Assembly: GCA_028023455.1 (NCBI GenBank) | Contig: JAQFVV010006245.1 | Location: forward strand, 7,461,331-7,525,330 | DNA: 64,000 bases | Direction of reading: 5' to 3' | From: Epiperipatus broadwayi | Lineage: Eukaryota > Onychophora > Udeonychophora > Euonychophora > Peripatidae | In this document: one piece after another, positions 24,411 to 36,768 of the stretch | Layout of the letters: every line of letters starts with the position of its first letter | How positions within the stretch are numbered: the stretch's first letter is position 1 | Program-made: the position numbers and the translations under genes | Notes under the pieces: generated by a model | What the model was told of the DNA's origin: nothing | Databases searched by the model: none | Seen by the model: the letters and a program-made list of their open reading frames with translations, nothing else

Positions 24411-24658
24411 TGTCAAAAAACCCTCGATTATATCTTATCGATTATGTTAAATCCCAGCTCATAAGTCTAGAACATAGCGGAGCATGACGCAAACAAAATA
24501 GATGTGTAAAAGCAAATTAGACAAGCAAAATGATTATGTCAAAAACCCTCGATTATGTCTTATCGATTATATTGATATCCCAGCTCATAAATGTAGAACA
24601 TAGCGGAGCATGACGCAAACAAAATAAATGTGTAAAATCAAAATAGACAAGCAAAATG
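24411..24658 (+). repeat. Tandem duplication (126 bp x2) downstream of gag in element A
   Basis: Two copies begin at 24411 and 24537. Shared motifs include 'ccctcgattat', 'cttatcgattat', 'cccagctcataa' and 'agaacatagcggagcatgac'. They are about 90% alike by eye. They sit just after the gag stop, in non-coding DNA. The repeated 'atcgat' motif and the moderate GC content contrast with the AT-rich surroundings. Confidence 0.85.
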
Positions 24659-26336
24659 AAAATGTTTTTTTTTTTTTTAAAAAAAGGAAGAGTAAAAATA
24701 ACGCTTTAAAAATAAAAATAAAATAAATAAGTGTATAATGAAAGTATTAATGAAAATAAAACATTATCAAATAAAATTAAAAAAAAAAGTGTATTAAATT
24801 AGGATTGAGGTGTGTGCAAGTATTTGGGCAAAGAAATTAAAAGTTGGTTTAAATCAGCACAAAATCTATCTGTGTGTTTGAATTGCCTTATACTTTGCTG
24901 CCTACTTCTCTTAACATTACATTTATTACCTAATGATGAAAATAAAAACTAAAAATGCCCTCTAGAAAAATAAGAATTTGAAGTGGTCAATACTTAGGAA
25001 GAGTGATCAATGCACATATTAATTAAAAAAAATGTTCGTAAATAAATAAGTAGGTCAAATAGTTAAAATAAAATCGATAAAATCAAGTTAAATAAATAAG
25101 TGTAAATATATCTGTAGTAAATAATAATAAAAAGTGGCTCTTGATAAATTAATAGATTTTTTTTTTTGGAATACACACACGGTAATAAAAGGAAGTAACT
25201 AAATGATTTAAAGTCAAGTCAAATATATATATATATATCAGTGTAATAATGAATCGTAGTAAAGTAAGTTGTTTTTGAATATACGCAAGTAAATAAAAGT
25301 TGAGTAAATAATGAATCGTAATAAAGTAAAATAGTTTTTCTGATTACATGCATGTTAAATAAAGATGTTCGTAATGATTTAAAAATAAGATTATAAGATT
25401 AGTGTAAATAAATATTTTAAATAATGTTTCTTAAGGGTTATAAATAATATTGTAATATAAATAAATAGTGTAAGATATTGTTCATGTGAATTTAAAAATA
25501 ATGTTGTAAGATTAATAATAAAAATATAAAGTCAATCTAAGGTGTATTTAGAGTGTGTAAGTATACATGAGTATATATGCGCACATACACTGGTAATATT
25601 CGGTAAATACGATATCTCATGATGCGTATCTTAAATGTATTTATCCAGATATCCTTTTAGGTTATTTTCTTGGCACTGCTACACCTCATGATGCATGCAA
25701 AAAGGGATTTATTTATTATAGATTCCCTGTAAGCAAGTCCAGTAATAACTCGATATCTAGAATATTAATAGGTGTAGAATTATGCTGCATGTATACACAT
25801 GTGTAGGAATTTATCTAGAGCAAAAGGGAATGAGAGTAGTATGGAAATAAATTTAGTTAAAGATATGTTTAAAGCTGCTGACTGGATAAATTTTACTACC
25901 CATAACGGACTTGTCAGGGATCATTCCTTTTTCCAAAGCGTAAGTCGAAAATGGACAGTTGAAAATTCCTGCCATTTCACAGCGACCCTTTCTTTTTCCA
26001 AGTTCAATCAAGAGAATCGGGAAATGAAGTTTCAATTTTATACATGTGTAAGTTGGTGTAAGTCAGAGAATCTGCTTCCACATCATTTCCCAAAAGATCC
26101 CTCTGCCTCAAAATTGGTTTGTCCTGGTGGTCGTTATCCATGATTTAGATCATTGTGAGCAATGTATTCGGCATAGATAGAAGGAAAGGATAGTCAAAAC
26201 AGATTGCCCTTTGTATGTTAAGTAAAAGATATTAAAAAGCTAACTTAGAAAAATAATAAATTAATAAATCTTTAGAGTCAAGAATTAAAATTGCAAGAGA
26301 TAAAATGGTCAAAAATGACACATTTTACTCTAAAAC
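24659..26336 (+). other. Element A interior without pol; unassigned ORF 25799-26143
   Basis: AT-rich sequence with no RT, protease or integrase motifs on either strand. A 114-codon ORF at 25799-26143 has mixed composition ('DMFKAADWINFTTHNGLVRD') and no domain I recognise. It could be the remnant of an accessory gene or a chance ORF, and I do not call it a gene. Confidence 0.5.
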
Positions 26337-26350
26337 AGAAGGGGGTTTAA
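26337..26350 (+). other. Candidate polypurine tract of element A
   Basis: A purine-rich run containing 'agaaggggg' lies immediately before the right LTR, as required for plus-strand priming in LTR retrotransposons. Confidence 0.6.
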
Positions 26351-28196
26351 TGCGCTAAGACCAAATTGGCACATGTATATAAAATAATTTTGTTCTAAAA
26401 AAAAAAATTATTAAAATAATCTTTCGTAAAAGAAAAACGTATTTAAATGTTGAAGCGTGTATTACAGTTTGTTTTCGAAAAGATAAGAGTCAAATAGTTT
26501 TCTATCATTAGTTTTGAAATAAAAGTTAAAATTGATTCATTAAAAGAGGGGAGGAGAGTATTGGTTAGAAAAGTTAAACTAAAGGTTTTATAAAAAGGAA
26601 GTAAAGAGTTTATTATTATTAGTTGAAATACAATTTAAAAGCTTTAAAAAAATATATAAATCTCTTCATTTAAATTAAAGAAGAAAAATAATCTTAAAAC
26701 TATTTTTGATTTTAGAATAGTAAAATATATATGTGCGTGTGAATGTAAATAAATATAAGCTGTTAATAAGAGATATAATAAATGCGTGTTAAAATCGTAT
26801 TGAAAAACACATGAAAATAAATATTGAAATGAAAGTTAAAAAAGAAATTATATTTGGAAAACACAGTGATGGCTATTAAGTTAAGTAAAGATTTAAAAAA
26901 ACCATACCAGCGGTGGACTACTAATTAAAAATATAAAAACAATACGTTTATGAAAGCTACTACTAATTAAACAATCGTCAAAAACGCATTGTCATAGGAT
27001 TAATTACCAATGGAATTCGACAACAGATATTTTCCGGAGGATATTACATGGACAACATGTCGCAGGTATAAATAGACTCTTTTGTTTATCGGACAATTAA
27101 TTGAGAGAGTTTTTTTCAGTCTAGTTTCCAGTGACAGTCTTGTTCAGTTCAGATAACAGTGCAGTTTCTATTATGTATCCAGAAACAAAAATGCATTGTT
27201 GAGCAGCTTTTGGAAATATACGCTCATGCTTCAGCCTTTTAGTCCAACAAGATCATCAAAAACTGCCTGTGAAATAATGTCTGCATAACAACTCAGAAAT
27301 CCTCCATCAAATGTTCAACTGTCTTCAAGAATAAAACCACTGGATTCACATAAAATCTCTTCAAGAAATGTCCCAATCTAACCGGTAAGATATAATCCAT
27401 CAGAAGTATCAGAAGCAGCCAACAACAAGCAATATCCACGCTCCAAAAATCCTAGGTAAACATTTATTTATTATCATTTATATGTAGTAGGCATCGCTAT
27501 AATTCGTCAATCCTATCGAGTAAAGTAATTTGAATTCTTACGCATGCATAAAATGAACTATTGATGTGCGTGTGTGGGAATGTGAGATAATTTAATGATG
27601 TCACGTATTATTTATGCTTTTCACCAGATATATGTTATAATGTGTTAATTTAAAATGTGCGTGTATTAAATTAGATTATCAAGATGTTTAAATTTGGTCA
27701 ATTAATGTTGGGTAATAAATTATCTTTAAACTTAATTAATGTTAATTAAAATAAAATGTCTTTAAACTTAAACTTTATTTATCAGTCAATTCTTTTTACC
27801 AACCTTTTTTATTAATTCTTTCCACCAATAATTTTGTATAATTTTGTTATTGAATTAAAATTAGACTGAGCTAGTTTTAGGAAATGTTTTGAGCACTGGA
27901 TTATGAGCCTACTGCCCAAATACATTAGTCCTTGGACTAGCTGGCACCTGGGTTTACTCTGAAACAAATAAAGTATTTGGATAGTAGGGGTTTGAATCTA
28001 GCAGCCGAGGTGGGCCATTGTTGATAGTTAAAGCTATCAATAAGATCTCCCATTTTGCTCGAACGTGCTGGCTCGTTCACGTAACATTTATAAGATTATA
28101 AATGTATTATTTATGTATTATTTATAAATGTATTGAAACCGGTCAAAACTTATATATACGTATAAGTAAATGGTTTCAGAAGTTCGACCTGGTACA
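26351..28196 (+). repeat. Element A right LTR
   Basis: 1846 bp; first bases TGCGCT, last GGTACA. Collinear with 20551-22376. The start differs from the left LTR's TGTGCC at the third and sixth positions. Confidence 0.9.
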
Positions 28197-31100
28197 ATAT
28201 ATATATATACATTACTTGTTATATAAACACCAATCTGCAATTGCAAACCTAAAGACAGTAATATATAAACATAGTAAAATAAATATAGTTATAAACATAG
28301 TATAAATTATTAAATCTTTTGAAATCATTATGTCTAGAAAATAAGATTGCCTAAACGTAGATCAGAGCCCTAAAATTACATAAACTATTTTTGTTGTACA
28401 GTATTTGAATACAAATGTTTAAATTTATATACATATAATAAAGAGCATAAATGATATATAATTTATATACCACTTAGAAACTAATACAAATGCAAAAAAT
28501 ATCATTTATCAAATAATTTTTAAAAATGTACTATTCAAATAATTAAAAAATAAAAATTTGTAATACTTACAATCCGATATTCTGATTACATTTTGAAGTT
28601 TTGAAATGTGAATTATTGGCACATTTATAATCTGTTTTAGTACACTCTTTGGCCATTTAAAAAAATCTGCCTTTATCTTCTCCATGAAAATTAGTAAACT
28701 ATGGAAAAAAAAAAATGGATCTATCCATAAAAATATTCATGAATAATCCATTTTTTTTTTTTTTTGGATTTTAGCATAATGGACACCATTAAAAAGAAAA
28801 TTGAAAAATGCAATGAATGCTGAGATTACTGTTGAAATCATGCTTGTAGTTTTCATGTAATTTTAAAAAGAACACAAAATTTCAATGAAGTGCCACAATG
28901 GCACTCTGTTGCCACTATACAGGGATTTTATTTATCATTATCATTATTTATTTTGTTTTTAAGAGAATTGGAGATTGTGATAGAAAGTTTAGAAATAGAT
29001 ATAAGAATTTTTACAAATAATAGGAATTACAAGAATATATACAGCACTATTTTTGTGAATGATGATATTTTTTGCAAATAATATAAAATATTATTTTCAA
29101 AAATTGTGGAAAGAGGAAAAAAAGAAAATTCATTTAGTGAAAAACAATCCAAAAGATTAGTAATTAGTAGGAAAGGAAACAGAAAGACGACAAATGTAAA
29201 CTATTTATCTTAAAGAAGATATTTTGTTAAATGAGAAAATTACTATTATGAATAGTCCAAAATTAAAATTAAGATAAAAATAAGAAGTGATGTGGTATTA
29301 AGTAAAAATTTATCATGTTGTTCATATAACAAATATGAAATATGTAAATCTGCATAATTTTTTAGACAGGATTCTAAAAAAAATAGGTGGATATATAATG
29401 GTGATAAATTGTAGGCAGCAGATGAAGTTATTCAAAAAGAAGTAGGATTGAATTTTTTTAACTAGTAAGTTAAAAGCAAATTAAAATGTAATATATGAAT
29501 AGAATTAGATTAGTAAAAATAATAATTAATTGAGTTATATAGAGAAGAAAACAAATTGTGTTCTAGAAAGCTATTATTGTTTACTAAATTTTATTTCTAT
29601 GTATTGGGATAAAAAAAAAATGTGTATAAAATATATTTCAGATGAAGATGGCAAAAGAAGACAGATAATAAGTTAGTTAGTCAAAAGGAAGTAGAATTAT
29701 GTATAGTTTGTTATTATATAAAATTAAAAATATATGAAAGGATAACAAATCTAGAAGGAAAGTTGTTGTTATTTAGTAACAGAATGTGAACTTTGAATAC
29801 TAAGGAAAAGAGGCAAAAATGGAATAAGAATTTGGACTGTAATTATGATTTATGCAAAGAACAGAGAGAAATTATGAACATTTATTTTGAAGTATAATAT
29901 GCTGAAAGATGTTTAGAAAAATTGTATAAACAATAACAAAAACATAAAGGCAAAGAAAGAAAAGATGGAAGTGAGATCAGAGTATTGAAATTAATTAAAA
30001 TTCTTTCTAATAAATGGGATAGGAAAAAGAAAATATTTATAATTTGGTGATTGTATATTGACAGGGATTAAAGTGGTCTAAAAATAAATGAGTTTTTAAA
30101 ATGAATAATATTTTTAAAAAGTGAGTATGTTTAATATTTCAGTATACCATTCTCATGCAAGATGTTGAAAGATTGGTTTCAATCCACTTTCAACACCTTG
30201 CAGAAGAATGTAATCATAAACACATGACAAAAGACGTATGAAAAAGATATATAAAATCCAAGATGCACTTTTATTACTGAACCAATACTTATCAATTGAT
30301 CTAGATCATATTCTCTTATGCATATGTTTATTATTGTTCAGTATATATAGATAGGGAATTACAGCAGTTTAATTAATGTGTCAAACTTTCTGCCCTCACA
30401 TCTTTGACAAACCACTTGATGGAAGTATATTACCATTTTTTATTAGATATTCATTAGACTAGAAATTATCCCTTTAATGAATAATGTTTCTGAAGTGTAA
30501 TTTTCAAATAAGTGACCAAAGATATGTGAAAAAAATATATGATCCCCAAGCACATTCCCAAATTACTCTACAGAAATATTCATTAATTGCATAATCTCTA
30601 ATCTAACCAATGACTAATAAAAAGTATTAATGATTATGTTTAAAATTTGATTAAATAGAGTTTCTGAGCAAATGGAAGGCGTGCATGAATTTTTACTGGT
30701 GAATAATAGAAAGCTATGTTATTTTATCTTGCTTCTAATTTAGAGATTTTTAATAATAATTGTTGGTGTATTTTGCAAAGAGATTCTGGAATCATGTTTT
30801 CCAAAAAATACGTTTAAACATAAACATACATGCATAATTAAAGTATTGTAACTTCCAATATGACCAGTTTTTTAAGAATTCAAACTAAACGTAAAATCTT
30901 AAAAATAATCAAAGTTGTTGTTTTTTGATGTGTTAATCATGCTCTTAACTTTTCCTGAATTTTAGAAATGAGGGGAAAAAAGTAAATATCTTAAAGTATT
31001 AGATATTTGGTTTAGCTTTTTATAATCTTCAAAAGTGTTTGTATTTTAAGATTATAAAATGTAGTGACAAAATTACAAGACATTATTAACACTGTAAGCA

Positions 31101-31829
31101 TTAATTTAATTAACATATATATTAATTAATTATTTAATTAATGCTTAAATAACTGACAACTTTTTGTCTAGACAATATTTAATTAGGTGTATCAGATTTT
31201 TTTTCTATGTTGAAATAATGAAAATAGAATATTTAATAAATGATAACTATTTTTAATAAAATGATTAACATGGATGAATAAACAAATGGTTAAAAATAGC
31301 TATAGTATTGATTTAATAAAAAGTATATTACATTAACATTAAAAAAACATTCAGAGAAGTTAATTTGCTAAACTTGCTGATGAAGGAGTGTTGCAATTAA
31401 TAATGATTTTAATTCAGAAGCTATTTACTATAGTTTCTAAAGATGGATGTGTGTCCTAAAAATAACTAATATTATCATTAGTTAGATGTTGCTTTCTAAA
31501 AAGGTCAACATAGAAAAGTTAAGTATTGCATAAGTATAAAATTTATAAGGCCTTTGATATCTTATAGATAATTGTAAAACTGTAAAATAAATATCAGAAC
31601 CCCATCTTTTTTCATCACTTTTTTATGACTATGAATATATATATATATATAGACTTGTATTTCTCTATTTTAGGTTTATTCCAAGTACATTCACATGCCA
31701 ATATATCTAGAATTATCTAAAAATAATTAAGTATAACTTTGTTTGGTTAAATGGAGTAGCATAGATGTTTGATTTTGAAAGAACTTTAATGTCAAATCAT
31801 AAAAAGTTATAAATGCACTTCATAAAAAG
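28197..31829. other. AT-rich intergenic DNA with small hairpins
   Basis: No coding sequence is recognisable. There is an A-run/T-run inverted pair around 28707-28765 with 'tggat' and 'atcca' inside, and a compact hairpin at 30157-30204 ('tgcaagatgttgaaag' against 'ctttcaacaccttgca'). Several 60-70-codon ORFs show no domain. Confidence 0.55.
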
Positions 31830-32790
31830 TAACAGTACATTAATTATTTTTTCACAGAGAGCAATAATAAAGTGATTAATACTCCATAGAGAATAATAAT
31901 GCACTGATTACTACTTCATGAAAAATAGCAACACACTGATTATTATTTCACACAAAGCAAAGCATTGGAATTGATTAATAATCTACACAATAAGGAGTAC
32001 ATTGATTACTATCTCAAAAAAATGACAACAACTAATTAATATTCCACAGAGAGAAACAGTACCCTGATTGGTAATGAGAATATATATGCACTGTTTATTA
32101 TCTGCAGAGATTAATAGTTTAATGATTACTACTCCATATAAAATAACTCCATTAACTGCAAGTAACAATATACTGATTTCTACTCTACAGGTAATAACAA
32201 TATACTGATTACTATTTCAAAGAAAAAAATAATAGGCTTATTATTACCCAAAAAAGAACAATAGATAGATAAGTAATATGTAGTGATATTAACTACTTTG
32301 AATACTATTCTGCTAAGAATACTAGAACTATGATTACTATTCCAAAAAGAGTAACGATACACTGATAATTCACCAAATATTATTTCACAGAGAATCATAA
32401 TGAACTGAATATTATTACACAAACAATACCAATATACTGCATACTTCTTCACAGACAATGAATAACATCCTCATTACAAATACACAGTAACATTAAACAG
32501 ATTACTATTCCTCAGAAAGTAGCAGTTTACTGATTAAAATTTTACAACAAATAATAATTCATTAAAGTAATAATAAACTGAAAACTATTCCTTAGTAAAA
32601 TACATTATTATTTAATAGTGACTGACAATGCAATGATTATTACTCTATTCAGAGTAAGAATAAATTGGGTTACTATTTCATAGTGAATAATAGTAGATTG
32701 ATTACTGTTTACAAAGAATATGCCTTTGCTCTAAAGAGAAAGAATACACTAATTACTATTCCACAGAGAGGAACAACAATATGATTATCT
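31830..32790. repeat. Degenerate 31-32 bp minisatellite, left block
   Basis: A diverged unit resembling 'ctgattactattccacagag' plus 'agtaataata' recurs about every 31-32 bases. Examples of unit starts are 31904, 31936, 32002, 32032, 32064, 32122, 32173 and 32205. The array is old, since units differ by many substitutions. It resumes after an interruption at about 33770. Minus-strand ORFs within it (31983-32168, 32180-32458) are by-products of periodicity. Confidence 0.8.
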
Positions 32791-33769
32791 GGAATGCAAG
32801 TGCATTATAGTTCATGTTTCTGCTACTATATACCTCAAGGAACATTCCCACACCAACCTACCAACACTGATTGCTAGAAGATGTACCCCAAAATAATCAG
32901 AATCATTCTCTGGAAAGTAAGTGCATTACAGTATATTTCTGCCACTAGATGCATCGTAATGTAACCTCTGCCAATTGTCATTATTGAGATGTCATATTAG
33001 AGATAGTAAATATTTTTGTTAAGTGTGTTTCACTTATTTGTCGATTTTATAATGGCTAAAAAGTTGGAACAAATATGAAATTGTTTTCTGTTGGGAAAAT
33101 GGCAGGGAAAACAATTGTAATGGTTGAATCAGCATAGAATCAAACTTCCCTGAGGAGAAGCCAATTTTTACAAGTGGTTTAGTGGAAGTATCAAATTCAC
33201 CATGTCCTAAAACAAACATAGTGAGTCAAGATGAAGCTGATTTTTTTGGGATGCAAACAGCATTGTTCCCTTAAAAAATTTTTTTTAACAGTAAGGCTTT
33301 AAAATCTACAAGTTCTGAAAAGTTTGCATGATGCAGTAAAATGAAATGCCCTGATTTTTAGCTTGATGAAGACTGCAAGCTTTACCATGGTAACATGCCA
33401 GTGCACAAAGTCTTGAGAGTGAAATAATTTATGATTAAATTTAGAAAGACCCAGCTTATCCATGATCCATATTTATCCCAACTATCTCTGTGTGACTTTT
33501 TATACTTTTAAATCAAAACCTTCCTCAATTTTTTTTTTTTGTGGAGTTAGAGGTGAAGAACAAGAAAAACAATGCAAGTATTAAAAAGCTTCATTTTTCA
33601 AGAGTTTTTGGACTACTTTGAAAAGTGAAAAACATGTTTAGACTAATGCATTGCATTAAATGGACTGTACTTTGATTCACTTTGTAACACCTAAAAATAA
33701 ATACACAATTTTTTATTATTCTAGTTAATTTTGTGGTTCCTCCTTGTATTTCACAAATTAAGAAATAAT
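32791..33769 (+). mobile_element. Interruption of the minisatellite, including mariner-like relic
   Basis: Begins with two related ~50-bp blocks near 32800 and 32922 sharing 'aagtgcatta' and 'tttctgc'. Then comes a region without recognised coding, followed by a mariner-like transposase tail (33430-33720). Terminal inverted repeats could not be defined, so the limits are those of the flanking minisatellite. Confidence 0.45.
33430..33720 (+). pseudogene. Mariner transposase C-terminal relic
   Basis: Broken frames give 'LSQLSLCDFLYF', resembling the mariner S-P-D-L-x-P-x-D-F-x-L-F motif with its first acidic residue missing, then 'EFLDYFEK' and 'CIALNGLYF' near the expected C-terminus (about 33600-33690). 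The last block matches the mariner family's usual W-x-x-C-I-x-x-x-G-x-Y-F ending. There are stops between the blocks and the N-terminal half is not recognised. It is inactive. Confidence 0.5.
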
Positions 33770-34165
33770 ATAGTGATGATGATTACACAAAGAGTACAAA
33801 TATTGATTAATAATCCTATTACAGAATAACAATTCATTAGTTATATTCTACAAAGATTAATAAGACACTGAATGCTGCTCTATAGAAAGTAACAAAGCCG
33901 ATAACTATTCCAAAGTAAATCAATACACTTTAACTACTCTTTAGTAAATAACATTACACTGATTACTCCTTCATACAGAATATCAATACCTGCATTATTA
34001 CCCCATAGCATGTAATTACTTTCTGTTTATTACCCCACAGAGAGTAATAATATCCTTTATGATCTACAGAAAATATTATACTCTGATTATTAATCTACAG
34101 AGATTAATAATTCAATGATTAGTAACAGTTAGTAATAGTACCCAGATTATGATTCTGCTATGTAT
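33770..34165. repeat. Degenerate 31-32 bp minisatellite, right block
   Basis: Same unit as 31830-32790 ('tattaccccacagagagtaa', 'ctctgattattaatctacag'), continuing the array after the mariner-containing interruption. Confidence 0.75.
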
Positions 34166-34499
34166 CAACACCTGAGTTTTATTTATCAATTAAATTCATT
34201 AAGAAATGAGAGTAGTTTATATATAAATAATATAAATAAATGGATACATTCAAATAGACAAAAGAGGAAATGATTACAACTACCTATAATAGAAACCATA
34301 CTATATATAGGACTTGAGTTTGTTATTAACTGAAAGAAAACCCATAGATTCCTCTTTGAAGCCTTAAAGAAATCAAGGAGAGTAGATTCTTAATGCCTAT
34401 TTAATACATTTTTGTGATTGCAGCTATAACTACTGTGTGATTAATCATGTAATAAATGATCAACCCTTAATCCTAAGAGATTACAAAGCCCCCTGCTAA

Positions 34500-34960
34500 G
34501 AAATCCTGGTGCATATCCAGATTCCATTCAATGTTTTATTTAGGTATCTTATAACTTCAGTCATTTTCACTTGAACCAAAATTGCATGAATTGCATCTAA
34601 TAATTTTATTTCCTAAATCTTTACCCTTCTTCATAGATTTAATTGCATGTCTCAGTTCATTATTTAAAATGCAGAGTGATTCACAAGATGTAATAATTAT
34701 AGGAGATACTTTGTTGTTTTTTTTTTTTATTATTTATTACTATATAATTGTTTAATGAATTCTTTCACATATTTTATGATGCCATTATCTCTTTTTAATA
34801 ATAGTTCTATCTTTTTTTTTTCTATTGTAAAATTAATTTTTATTTCAATACCAAGATAGAATATTTTTATTCACTTTTTTAGCTTTCTTTGCCAATTCAC
34901 ATTATGTATTCATATATCATTAATAACTGATATTGTTGGTATTTTTAAAATTAGAAGAAA
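34500..34960 (-). pseudogene. RTE-like LINE fragment, minus strand
   Basis: On the minus strand, 34599-34660 encodes a block like 'LRHAIKSMKKGK' followed by 'GNKII', which is the start of the reverse transcriptase finger region. Farther upstream in the minus sense, 34740-34900 matches the plus-strand fragment at 35350-35510 ('gaattggcaaagaaagct', 'tatcttggtattgaaat'). It therefore forms an inverted pair with the next fragment. Frames are broken. Confidence 0.6.
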
Positions 34961-34974
34961 ACATAAAGAGACAA

Positions 34975-36190
34975 ATGATTTAGAAGAAGACATATCTTTT
35001 ACTACAAAGGCACAATTAGTGAAAGTACAAGGGGGGTGCAATTCATAATAAATAAAACATGAAAGAATAGCATTGTTCAGATTGATGGTATATCAGAGTA
35101 GCAAATTTAGTTATTCATCATAATGAAAGATAACAAATGCAGATAACTGAGGTTTATGACTAACAAGTTTTCATTGTAATGAAGAAGTAAATGATTTTTA
35201 TATTGAAGAAAAAAGGCTTTTCATCAGACAAAAATTTTAAACTTGTCAAAGGAGACTTTAATGCTAGAATTGGTGGGATATTTGAAAGACAAAACTCATT
35301 GGAAGTTTCAATTACTTCCTTTTCAGTTATTAATAATATAAAAAAAATATAATTGTGAATTGGCAAAGAAAGCTAAGGAAATGAATAAAGTTTAAAGTGT
35401 AAAACAGTATCTTGGTATTGAAATGAAAATTATTTTTACAATAAGGAAAAAGTAGAACTTTTATTAAAAAAAAAGATGACATCATGAAATATGTAAAAGA
35501 GTTCTATAAAGACATATATAGTGACAACAAGAAAACAAAGTATCTTCTGTAATTGTTCTGAATTGCCAGCATTTTAAATGAAGAAGTAAGACATGCAATT
35601 AAATCTATGAAGAAGGGAAAAGCTCGAGGAAATAAAATTATTAATGATATCTTAAAGGAAACAAATGAATAAATAGATTGTTGTCAAATTATGTACCAAA
35701 TATCTAAATGATAACAATGTATGATATGATTGGAAGAATGCAGTAATAATATTGAGTTTTAAGAAAGATGATGAAGATATTAAAAATTATAGCTTTATCA
35801 ATCTCCTATAAATTTTATATAAAATATTTATTAAGATAATTACAACCTGTCTCCAGAAAATAACTCACTATATTTACATATTCTGAAGAAAATATAGATT
35901 ATATAGTAATACTAAGAAGATCAACATTGAGAAAAGTACACATTTAGGTGATGCTAGATCTCTAAAACTTTTTATAGCAGTTTTATAGAAAGTATTTTGT
36001 GGATTAAAATGGAAAGCTAAGAAATAAAGATAAATGGAAATTATTTTATTTTAGATTATTCAGATGATGTAATTATTTTTTTTGCAAGATGAAAGTAGAA
36101 AAATATAAATGTTATAAAGGTGAAAGAAATATTCAATGGATTTTTTCAAAAGAAGAAAATAAAGATTGATTGATAATAATGAATTAGAAG
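34975..36190 (+). pseudogene. RTE-like LINE endonuclease-RT fossil, plus strand
   Basis: In order: 'EVNDFYIEE' (about 35185-35210); endonuclease motif 'GDFNARIGG' (35251-35277); a linker; reverse transcriptase 'RHAIKSMKKGKARGNKI' (35591-35640); a decayed Y-R-P-I-S-L-L-like region (about 35780-35820); a G-D-x-x-x-x-x-L-F-like block (35948-35975); and the catalytic block 'YSDDVIIFF' (36057-36083), where the family normally has F-A-D-D. The spacing is compressed, so internal deletions are likely. Stops and frameshifts abolish function. Architecture and motif wording favour the RTE clade. Confidence 0.65.
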
Positions 36191-36204
36191 TTAACTAAAT
36201 TAAA

Positions 36205-36560
36205 ACAGGAAAAAAACTCTCCATTCAGTAGTGCCACTCAGTGCAAGCCAGTGTAATCAGTGGATGCCAGAAGGCTTGTGCATAAAATTCCTATCTAGAG
36301 CCTATTCATCCAATATCCCCAGACTAGTTTCTGGCTTATGGCCTTCATCAGTTATCCCCCAAAACTCTCCATACAGTAGTGCCACTCAGTGGTAGCCAGA
36401 AAAGTCAATGGATACCAGAAGGCTTGTGAATAAAATTCCTATCTAGTACCTACTCATCCAATATCCCTAGTTGAAGGCCACAAGCCAGAAATTAGTCTGG
36501 GGATATTGGATGAGTAGATACTAGATAGGTTTTTTTATGCACATGCCTTATTTTAACTGC
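36205..36560. mobile_element. FB1 element, rearranged form with doubled arm
   Basis: Starts 'ttaaaacaggaaaaaaactc'. It holds two direct left arms (36217-36355 and 36363-36475) and then a truncated inverted arm ('ttggatgagtagatactaga'). It lies at the 3' side of the LINE fossil. Only a weak 'ttaact' flank match is visible, so the target duplication is uncertain. Confidence 0.7.
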
Positions 36561-36768
36561 AAAATTAGAGATTTTCTTATAAAACTATGTTAGAAATTTT
36601 AACAACTTGAGAAGATATCACAACTCCATTCTATTACATGATTGAGAAAAATTTTGTATTATTTGGATTTTTTCTGGATTTGATTACTTCTTTGTAATAA
36701 GATAACACAGAAAAGTCACTTTATTTGTTATAAAGATGAATTTCAAACAAGTTTATCTTTATATTTTC

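Larger units (their letters stand above)
20551..28196 (+). mobile_element. LTR element A: gag-only, decayed
   Basis: Two direct LTRs (20551-22376 and 26351-28196) enclose a 3974-bp interior. The LTRs begin TGTGCC (left) or TGCGCT (right) and end GTACA. The flanking bases are 'atat' on both sides, which fits a 4-bp target duplication but is uninformative in TA-rich DNA. A candidate primer-binding site begins 4 bases after the left LTR ('tggctttcccaattattg'), and a purine tract 'agaagggggttt' precedes the right LTR. The only recognisable gene is a broken gag. No protease, reverse transcriptase, RNase H or integrase motif was seen on either strand in the interior. It has the same plan as element B. 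Confidence 0.85.

Noticed and set aside
25799-26143. Accessory or envelope-like gene in element A
   Set aside because: 114 codons without signal peptide, membrane segment or known motif; element B has nothing equivalent. Could be chance.
31983-32458. Minus-strand ORFs in the 31.8-kb array
   Set aside because: Open frames produced by a repeat with near-constant period; peptide is repetitive and hydrophobic without domains.
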